The notes beneath the pieces are model-generated. The model had not been told where the DNA came from. It did not search any database and saw only the letters and a list, made by a program, of their open reading frames with translations. The position numbers and the translations under genes were made by a program. This document shows positions 16,153-22,617 of a stretch of 22,617 bases of DNA, piece by piece; position 1 is the stretch's first letter; each line of letters begins with the position of its first letter. Origin of the DNA: Hondaea fermentalgiana (lineage: Eukaryota; Sar; Bigyra; Thraustochytrida; Thraustochytriidae); the NCBI GenBank assembly GCA_014084085.1, contig NPFB01000063.1:1-22617 (forward strand). The letters run 5' to 3'.

Positions 16153-18071
16153 ATGCTGAGGAAATTCTCGCTGGGCGGCAGCAGCAAGAGGAGAAGTGGC
16201 AGCAGCGCGAGCAGCAGCATCGGCGACCCGAGCTTGGAAAGCCCGAACCTGGGGACCGCCGCCTCCAGTGGGCGCAAGACCCTCAGCGGGAGCGGGAAAT
16301 TTGGCGGCAAGAAGCTGCTCGTCGATGGCAGCGAGATCCAGATCCAGCAAAAACTCGCCGAGGGAGGACAGGCCATCATTTACCTTGGCCGGCTCGTCGA
16401 CGGGGGCGCTCAATATGCCAAGCTGGCCAACGATGAAGATCCTCGTGTCGTTGTCAAGAAGACAGCCCCCGTCTCCAAAACGCAGCAAGACGAAGCGGAG
16501 GCAGAGCTAGCGCTCTTCAAGCGGCTCCACTCCAAACATATTGCACGCTATGTTGCAAGTGATATCAAGTTCACAGCGGACAAGCAGGGCGTCGAACATC
16601 CAGAAGTCTTTCTTGTCCTAAAGTACTACGAAGGCGGCACTCTCCTGGATTACGCAGTAAAACGGCGCGCCCATGGCGATCCGCTCATGGAGGAAGAGAT
16701 TCTACGCCTCATGTACCAGGTGGCTCGCGCGATCGAGCATCTCCATTTGCAGACGCCACCCGTCTCGCACCGTGACATAAAGTTGGAGAATGTGCTCCTC
16801 GACGCTGACGCACAAAACGCCTTTCTGTGCGACCTCGGGTCTGCTACAACCAAGAGCTCGCGCTGCGAGACAAAAGAAGAGCGTCAGACCCAGGAAGAGC
16901 TCATCATGCGATCCACCACCCCCTTGTACCGGGCTCCTGAACTTTGTGATTTGTATTCAGGAAATCTCATCAATGAGCAGGTTGATGTATGGGCTTTTGG
17001 TTGCGCACTCTTTGCCCTTGGCACGGGCGGCCACGCGTTCGAGGGCGGTGGAGCGCTCGCCATCCTTTCTGGAAGACTTAGCTTTCCACGCGTACATGGC
17101 CTCTCGCCCGCTTTTGTGCGTCTCGTGAAATGGGTTCTTACGTTAGATCCGGCCCAGCGTCCCCAAATTGGCGACGTTGTGGATGCCATTCTCGAACTCT
17201 GTCCCTCCGTCGCGAATGCTGCCGGGGAGCCAGATGCGTCCGTGCAACGCAAACACTCTGCATCTCATGGCGCTAGTGTCCGAAAGGGAGCTCGCCCTCC
17301 GTCGGAATCCGAGGATGGCCCGAAAGCTAGCGAGTCTTCCGATAGCTCGCTAGCGGCTAGTTTTGCGGCACGTGCCCAGATTTCCGCGACATCAAAAAGC
17401 AAGTCTGCCAGCGATGCTGCGAGGCAACGACTCGCCAGCAGAAAAAATCGCAACCAGGGTGCTGGACCGACCACAACAGATCCAAATGCGAATGCTCCAC
17501 CTAATGCTTCTCTGGCTCCCAGTAGCGGGGCAGGGGGATTTGACCCCTTTGGCTCTGCGCCAGAATTCGCTAGCTTCCAGCAAGGAACTCCGAGCCAACA
17601 CCACTCGCAACAAGAGACATCCAACACGCACTATGGTCAGCCACCTATGTCCGCCTCCCTGGCTTCAGATACACAGAGCCAACAGCAGCACTCGCAGCAG
17701 GAAGCCTACAGCACGCACTTTGACCAGCCATTTACTTTTACGCCAGTTTCTTCCGATACAACGCTGCAGGATCAATTTCAGAATCCATCGCCAAGCTCGA
17801 GCTACTTTGCGAGTCAGCAGCAAAGCGATTTTCAAGGATATGCGCAATTTGCGACCCAGACATATGGTCAGCAATTGGATCCTTCAGGTGGTCAAGGATA
17901 CTCTCCGGCATCGCAATACGGCCAGGAAACTTTGCACCTTTCTAACGAAACGCAATATCAGCCGCAGGCTACAACGCAAGGTCATCACGACACTCCACCT
18001 CAGTATGCTCAGCAGCCTGACCAGCAGCAATTTTTCACGCAACAAAATGGTCAGCAAGCACACTTTGGCCT

Positions 18072-18114
<43 letters not shown>

Positions 18115-18375
18115 CAACAACAGCCCTACCAGGAGCAACAAGAAGTCGCGGGGCAAACGTACTCTCAACACGCTGTGGGCCACGGCCAGCAGCCTGAATC
18201 CATCTACAGCGCTTCCTTCGGAGAGTATACGTCTTCGTCTCCGCCACCACCGCTGCCACCACAGCAGCATCAGCAAGTATCATCAGTGTCACAAATGAGA
18301 ATGAACCAGCCTTACCAACAAGAGCAGCAGTATACGCGGGAGCCTTCAGGTGACACGTTTGACCCCTTTGCATGA
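16153..18375 (+). CDS. NAK-family Ser/Thr kinase (AAK1/GAK/Ark1-like) with DPF motifs
   Basis: A 740-residue kinase. NAK kinases phosphorylate clathrin adaptors and regulate endocytosis or actin patches. The kinase domain spans about 60-355: gly-rich loop LAEGGQAIIYLG, Lys102 in RVVVKK, HRD at 206-208 with IKLENVLL, Asp227 in CDLGSAT (DLG in place of the usual DFG), YRAPE at 259-263, and the NAK-type segment APELCDLYSG followed by DVWAFGCALFAL. The tail is disordered: Ser/Ala-rich, then Gln-rich with repeats of SQQQHSQQE type and 17 consecutive glutamines (641-657). Two DPF motifs, DPFG near 464 and DPFA as the final residues, match the AP-2 alpha-appendage binding motif found in AAK1 and epsins. 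The ATG at 16153 is the first in frame. Kinase-family assignment is strong; the endocytic role is inferred from family and motifs. Confidence 0.88.
18073..18123. repeat. CAG/CAA polyglutamine tract
   Basis: Seventeen glutamine codons, mostly CAG then CAA, in the kinase tail. Likely length-variable. Confidence 0.9.
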
Positions 18376-18528
18376 AAGGTCTCAACACCAGCGCACTCAT
18401 GGTAGTCCAAGTCGTCAACAAACACCATCAAACAGTCCATTTGTCATTGCTCCCGTTCCGATATCATTTCCCCTTTTTTCAGAATGCAAAATAATTTTCC
18501 CTACGATAGACGTTTACCTTTGGTTGTC

Positions 18529-19449
18529 TTAGACTTGCACGTTGACCGGGGCGCGAGCTTGAACGGCAGAGAAGCCGCTCATGATGGCCTGTGCGATGGC
18601 GGGGTCCGCCATGTTCTGGTTCATGCAAACTTGCAAGAGAACGTAGCCCTCATCCGTCGCCGGAAGCGAATCGACGTTCATGGCTTGAAGCACATTGATG
18701 TAGCACGGCACGAGTGCGTCCTGGAGCTTATCGACGGCAAGATCCTGCTTGCCCTCGGCAACGAGAGTCTTGATTTCGGTGTTGTAAAGGTCCTCGATCA
18801 TTTTGAGAAACGTGGGGTCCTGCAAGTTCGCAGAGACACGGGTGGCCGCAAAGCGAATCTGGTCCTGCGTGAGTTCAGGGATATCCTTGATGCCAAATGA
18901 GCGCTTCACAAGCACATTCCATGTCTCGGCGCTGAGCTTTTGCAATTCCTTGATCTCGTCGCAGTTCGGGTCCATGCCCTGCAAAGTCTGCATTTGCAGA
19001 CGGGCAAAGTGCTCGATGCTCTGCTGGTCGCCAGCGAATCCAAAGGGGCCGAGGACGTAGAGCTGCGTGCCAATGTACACGCTGAGCATCTTGCGCAGAC
19101 GAGTTACCACCATACTCGAGGAGCGCTCCTTGAGGATCTCGTCGAGCTGATCTCCCGGAAGGCCAAGCTCCATGTACATGAGCACAGTCTCCGAAATGGC
19201 AATGGCCTGGTTGACAGAGAGCGAGGTGGGCGGCGACCCAAAGTTGGTCGGTGCCTCCGAAAAGAAGCTACGGGCGCCGCGCATCGTGCTCCAGTTGGCG
19301 GCCGCCGTAGCCTTGGCAGCCACCAGGCCGCTCTGGTGCTGCTGTGTCCAGGGTGCGACGCCACCAAACCTGGCGGTCGCCGTCCATCTGCCCTGGAGAC
19401 GGGCGGCCGCGGGCGTCGACCGGCGCGCAAGTCGTGCAACTACGTTCAT
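18529..19449 (-). CDS. probable mitochondrial protein of unknown function
   Basis: Not recognised. From the ATG at 19447-19449 the protein is 306 residues. The N-terminus (MNVVARLARRSTPAAARLQG) is Arg/Ala-rich, lacks acidic residues and looks like a mitochondrial targeting peptide; a cleavage-like ARSFFS follows near residue 60. The mature part is helical and soluble with no membrane segment: SVNQAIAISETVLMYMELGL, DEILKERSSSMVVTRLRKM, and repeated helices to the end. The frame continues upstream to an ATG at 19578, but those 43 residues are Gln/Lys/Thr-rich and derive largely from the CTTGT repeat, so the later start is preferred. It converges on the kinase gene (153-nt gap) and diverges from Sec22. 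Confidence 0.75.
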   Translation of the reverse strand: MNVVARLARRSTPAAARLQGRWTATARFGGVAPWTQQHQSGLVAAKATAAANWSTMRGARSFFSEAPTNFGSPPTSLSVNQAIAISETVLMYMELGLPGDQLDEILKERSSSMVVTRLRKMLSVYIGTQLYVLGPFGFAGDQQSIEHFARLQMQTLQGMDPNCDEIKELQKLSAETWNVLVKRSFGIKDIPELTQDQIRFAATRVSANLQDPTFLKMIEDLYNTEIKTLVAEGKQDLAVDKLQDALVPCYINVLQAMNVDSLPATDEGYVLLQVCMNQNMADPAIAQAIMSGFSAVQARAPVNVQV

Positions 19450-20005
19450 CGTGCTCGCGTCTCGTCTGCCGGCGGATACAGTCTCGTGCCTGATCTGGTT
19501 GTTGGATTGTTTGGTTGCGTCTTGTCTTGTCTTGTCTTGTCTCGTCGCCTTCTGCCGCAGAAAGTCTGCGCAACGCATTTCACAGGCTAGTAGTTTCGGA
19601 CAGTGGGTTGGGGGTTTTAGACAGCGCTTTTAGACGCCACGTCGTCGCTCAGGCTGTCCGTGCATACTAGTTTGGCTCGGAGATCTCTCGACGCGAGGCT
19701 GGACAACGCCAAGGCTGCGACTCCCTCGCACGAGGGCAGCCGTCTGCCCGTTGCTGCTTTTGCTGCCTGTCTGTGCGTGCGTGCGTACGTGCATGCGTAT
19801 GCCGTCGCTGCAGCAGTAGTAGAAAGAAATAAAACGTCGCCCCAGGAGCGCAGGTACGACACGGCACAGGTCGGCGCAGGTCAGCTCGGTCGGTACCTGC
19901 TTGTCTTGTCTTTGCTTTGCTTGGCTTTGCTTTTCTTTGCTTGCTGATTGACTGGGTGAACGAACGGCTTGCTCTGTCTGCACTGCTTGGCCTTGGCAAC
20001 TCACA
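19450..20005. promoter_or_regulatory. shared upstream region of the mitochondrial protein gene and Sec22
   Basis: A 556-bp divergent region. It has (CTTGT)4 at 19521-19540, a GTGC/GCGT-type alternating stretch at about 19773-19800, and CTTTG/CTTGC pentamer repeats at about 19903-19943 just before Sec22. No coding ORF is credible. Confidence 0.5.
19521..19540. repeat. (CTTGT)4 pentanucleotide repeat
   Basis: Four perfect CTTGT units in the 5' region of the minus-strand mitochondrial protein gene. Confidence 0.85.
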
Positions 20006-20686
20006 ATGATTAGATTCACGTACGTGGCCCGCGTGCAGGATGGCCTTATGCTCGTGGCCTCGATTGACAGCGGCGGGGCGACACAGGGCCCTCAAGCGGA
20101 TCAACAAAAGGCGGACGGAAAGCAGATCATCCGGAGCCTCAACGTGCGCTCGCCAAAACAATGCACCTTTGAGAGCGAAAATGTTGCTTTTCATTACCTT
20201 TTGGAGAATAACATTGTCTATCTGGTACTTGCCGACAAGTCTTATCCCAAGCGCGTCGCGTTTCTGTACCTTGCGGAGCTGCACTCCAAGTTCCTGGAGC
20301 ACGTGCAAGCGGAGCATGGGCAAGAGTGGGAGCACGCGCTTGCCACGGTGGATCGGCCTTACGCCTTTATTCAGTTCGACAAGCAAATCCAGCGGCTACG
20401 AAAAGAGTTTGCTGATCCAAACTCGCGTCATACCATGTCCAAACTCAACGCGGACCTCCAGGATGTCAACACTATCATGAGGAAAAATATTCAAGACGTT
20501 CTCGATCGTGGTGATCGCCTCAATCGGACCTACGAGGCCTCTAGCAAACTGATGAATGATTCGATGAAATTCCATGGCGGCGCCAAGAAGCTCAATCGCA
20601 TGGCCTTTATCCGTAAGTGGGCGCCCGTCGCCATTGGCGTCGTTCTCGTCTTGTTCTTCATCCTTATCCGCATGTACGTGCTCTAA
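20006..20686 (+). CDS. SEC22: R-SNARE Sec22 (ER-Golgi)
   Basis: A 226-residue longin-type R-SNARE acting in ER-Golgi vesicle fusion. Residues 1-125 form the longin domain (MIRFTYVARVQDGLMLVAS, SPKQCTFESENVAFHYLLEN, YLVLADKSYPKRVAFLYL, RPYAFIQFD). The SNARE motif runs about 140-195 (LNADLQDVNTIMRKNIQDVL) with the zero-layer Arg at about 168 in VLDRGDRL. A C-terminal anchor follows (VAIGVVLVLFFILIRMYVL). Length and domain order match Sec22 (about 215 residues), and the longin segment resembles Sec22 more than Ykt6 (no CAAX) or VAMP7. The ATG at 20006 begins the conserved longin strand directly. It is convergent with RNase H2A (177-nt gap). Confidence 0.93.
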   Translation: MIRFTYVARVQDGLMLVASIDSGGATQGPQADQQKADGKQIIRSLNVRSPKQCTFESENVAFHYLLENNIVYLVLADKSYPKRVAFLYLAELHSKFLEHVQAEHGQEWEHALATVDRPYAFIQFDKQIQRLRKEFADPNSRHTMSKLNADLQDVNTIMRKNIQDVLDRGDRLNRTYEASSKLMNDSMKFHGGAKKLNRMAFIRKWAPVAIGVVLVLFFILIRMYVL

Positions 20687-20863
20687 TTTTCTTGGGCCTA
20701 GCTTTCGTAACACAATTTCTTTGCTACTTTTTCTTCATCGCTTTATTTATTTGTTCGTTTTGCTTTTGTCGCGTGTGTGTAGTTCTCTTCTTTTTCTTCT
20801 CTTGTCGCTACGCGATGGTAAGAGTAGTCAGCTTCCTTTTCTTCAACACGAAATTATTCGATG
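20687..20863. other. pyrimidine-rich convergent 3' region of Sec22 and RNase H2A
   Basis: 177 nt rich in TTTTCTT on the plus strand, consistent with 3'UTRs of both genes. No AATAAA is evident on the plus strand. Confidence 0.5.
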
Positions 20864-22069
20864 TCAAAAGGAAGACACTGCGTGCATCCGTCGATCGCGA
20901 AAGTACTTGGGACGGAGGGAAGAGCGTCCTGGTTTGAAGGTGCTCGCAAGACTCACCATGCCTTGACGCTCTCCAGCGGTTTCCCAGTCGACCTTGACAA
21001 AGTCGATCATGTTTGAAGCCGCCCGCATCTTCTCGAGACGGGCCCGCTCCGCGGTATCCATCTCCTCTTCGTGCTCGCCCAACATGCTGCGCGCCGTCTT
21101 CCACGAGAATCGCACCACGGATGGGAATCCGAAAACCGGGTCTGCGTTCTTCCGAAGCCATGCCACGGTGCGCTCGTCGGACGGGTAACCGGAGCAGTTA
21201 AGCTCCTCGAGCTGACGCTTGCGACGAAGCGGTTGTCCTTGGGCATCATAGTGTTCGCGGAAGACCCAGTCTCGAAGAGCGCGATCGCGGGTCACTTTGG
21301 CGTAAATACTCGCCGCGCCAACAACTTTGTAAATGGCATCAGCCTTGGCGCGAACCGTCACTTGCGCGTGGGGAAAAATTTTGGCCAAACGTTTCTCGTA
21401 CCATTCGCAGTTGCCCACCGCGTCAACATAGATTTCCGCTACATTCACGCCTTGTGCACGTACGCGCTTGATCATTTCGATTGCTGTAGAGTGAGAAATT
21501 ACATTCAGACTGACGGGCGTGCGCAGCAGCATGTTGGCCGAGATGTGTTCGGCAGAGAGATCGCAAATGACGTGACCAATGCGGTCTTTTTCCCTTTCTA
21601 AAATGCCAAAGAAGCGGTCGCGGTCGGTCTCCTTGAGCTGCTTTGAGTCGTTGAATCCGAGTTTGTCGATCGAGTCCGCTTCGCTTTTCGGCCAGTATGC
21701 CGCGCCGTAGACCATGGGGCCCAAGACAGGTCCTCGTCCGGCCTCGTCGATACCAAGAATGCAGGGGACGCCGTCTTTGCATTTGTCAGGCACCGGGCTC
21801 ACATGAAAGATGGCGTCGAGTTTCGCAGCTACCTCATCGGCACTCTTTGCTTCTAGCGTGCAGCCCTTTTCGACGTCCTTCCCTTTGCCTTTATCCTCAT
21901 TATGGCTGGCGTCATCGTTCTCGTCGCCGCTCAGGGCCTCCTGGGTCGCCGCCTGCGACGGAGACTGCGATTGGGACTGCGAGGCGACAACCTCCTCCTC
22001 CTCCTCCTCTTCGTCCTCTTCGAGTTGCAGCCCGAACTCGGTCTCTACGAACCCGCTGCCCTTCGGCAT
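20864..22069 (-). CDS. RNASEH2A: Ribonuclease H2 subunit A (catalytic)
   Basis: RNase HII-type nuclease that removes ribonucleotides from DNA and RNA from hybrids. From the ATG at 22067-22069 the protein is 401 residues; the frame is open further upstream but only from GTG, so the first ATG is chosen. Catalytic residues match the family: Asp108-Glu109 in GIDEAGRGPVLGP, Asp216 in IYVDAVG, and Asp244 in RAKADAIYKVVGAASIYAKVTRD (equivalent to human D34, E35, D141 and D169). GYPSD with the conserved Tyr follows, then VRFSWKTA. Human RNASEH2A is about 299 residues; the extra length is an acidic N-terminus (Glu run, then repeated SQ) of about 90 residues. RNase H2 usually needs subunits B and C, not seen here. 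Confidence 0.93.
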   Translation of the reverse strand: MPKGSGFVETEFGLQLEEDEEEEEEEVVASQSQSQSPSQAATQEALSGDENDDASHNEDKGKGKDVEKGCTLEAKSADEVAAKLDAIFHVSPVPDKCKDGVPCILGIDEAGRGPVLGPMVYGAAYWPKSEADSIDKLGFNDSKQLKETDRDRFFGILEREKDRIGHVICDLSAEHISANMLLRTPVSLNVISHSTAIEMIKRVRAQGVNVAEIYVDAVGNCEWYEKRLAKIFPHAQVTVRAKADAIYKVVGAASIYAKVTRDRALRDWVFREHYDAQGQPLRRKRQLEELNCSGYPSDERTVAWLRKNADPVFGFPSVVRFSWKTARSMLGEHEEEMDTAERARLEKMRAASNMIDFVKVDWETAGERQGMVSLASTFKPGRSSLRPKYFRDRRMHAVSSF

Positions 22070-22617
22070 CGTGTGCGTGCCAATGACAACCTCCTTATCT
22101 TCCCTCTGCCTCTCCTCCGTCGTTGTCGTCGTCGTCCTCGCCGCCGCCGCCACCGCGCTCCTCGTCGATCTCCACGGACTGCGCCAGCTTTGGCCACCAT
22201 CATACCTATCTAACTGTCATCGCTCTTGAAACGTCTGGAACGTTCAACACCTCTGTATCCTTCATCACCTGTCGCTCTCACAGCCGCGGATCCAGCCTCT
22301 TTCTGTCTCTCCGGAAGGCTGAGGAGCGTCGCCCTCTTCCGCTCGACCGCCGCAGGCAACAACAGCGACAGCTGCGGCCCCGACGCCTCGCCGACGCCAC
22401 GCCGGCGCCGCGCTGTCGGCACGTTCCGCCACGTGGTCTCCAGGCGGGCGTGGCGCGGCGCACGCGCGCGGAGTGCTCGCGCGAGATGATGGATATAGAG
22501 AGACACACAGCAGCAGACGCAGAGAGAGAGTGAGAGACAGAGAGGGAGAGAGAGGGCTGGACCCGGGAGATTTCCGCGCCAGCGAGAGGCGCGCCGTGCC
22601 CCCCCGGGCCCGCGCCA
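22070..22617. other. upstream region of RNase H2A, no clear gene
   Basis: Frames here start with non-ATG codons or mirror the reverse strand. The GC-rich stretch 22360-22490 and an AG-rich purine tract (about 22519-22556) suggest promoter or 5'UTR of RNase H2A or of a gene beyond the window. Confidence 0.45.
22519..22556. repeat. GA-rich purine tract
   Basis: AGAGAGAGAGTGAGAG-type dinucleotide repeats near the window end. Confidence 0.75.

Noticed and set aside
15258..16436. 392-codon plus-strand frame before and into the kinase gene
   Set aside because: Starts with GTG, is Arg/Ala/Pro-biased from GC-rich repeats, and its end overlaps the kinase coding region in another frame. It also crosses a strong polypyrimidine/3' splice site.
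18529..19578. Longer start (ATG at 19578) for the mitochondrial protein
   Set aside because: The extra 43 residues come from the CTTGT repeat and surrounding UTR-like sequence, while the ATG at 19449 begins a typical targeting peptide.
1..22617. CRISPR array, transposon, integrated virus, toxin system or other new multi-gene system
   Set aside because: No regularly spaced direct repeats, no transposase, integrase or reverse transcriptase motifs, and no co-directional functional cluster. The genes are ordinary eukaryotic housekeeping genes on alternating strands.

Overview
This is eukaryotic nuclear DNA. The genes encode eukaryote-specific machinery (GPI-anchor mannosyltransferase, Cdt1, longin SNARE, NAP-family histone chaperone, RNase H2 catalytic subunit, NAK-type kinase), one gene needs a GT-AG intron, and intergenic DNA is rich in simple repeats. 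The compact layout, few short introns (about 70-150 nt) and G/C-ending codons fit a unicellular protist. A stramenopile such as a thraustochytrid is my guess from general character, not something the sequence proves.

Layout from left to right: a possible small spliced secreted or membrane protein (268-608 +); a 1253-residue orphan with a TPR-like N-terminus (1139-4900 +); a TB2/DP1/HVA22 (REEP-like) membrane protein (4797-5585 -); a NAP1/SET-family histone chaperone (5956-7776 +); an IMPACT/YigZ-family protein (7806-8429 -); the two-exon GPI mannosyltransferase PIG-B/GPI10 (9447-11190 +); the replication licensing factor Cdt1 (11327-12598 -); a poorly resolved 2 kb stretch with two or three small genes of unknown function (about 13.2-14.9 kb); a NAK-family kinase with DPF endocytic motifs and polyglutamine (16153-18375 +); an unrecognised, probably mitochondrial protein (18529-19449 -); the R-SNARE Sec22 (20006-20686 +); and RNase H2 subunit A (20864-22069 -).

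The main genes alternate strand almost perfectly. Convergent pairs sit very close (coding overlap of 104 nt, then gaps of 29, 136, 153 and 177 nt), and divergent pairs share longer intergenic regions (about 0.4-1 kb) holding the repeats and candidate promoter motifs. The genes do not form one pathway. Loose themes are ER/secretory membrane biology (REEP-like, PIG-B, Sec22, NAK kinase) and genome maintenance or chromatin (NAP, Cdt1, RNase H2A), which looks like ordinary gene order rather than a functional cluster.

I found no mobile element, CRISPR array, rRNA or convincing intact tRNA, and no evidence of a new multi-gene system. The points most worth a second look are the TAGGCCTA palindromes found only between genes, the triple CACGTG cluster, the orphan TPR-like and mitochondrial proteins, a Pol III-like unit at 8.9-9.0 kb, and the unresolved small genes at 13-15 kb.
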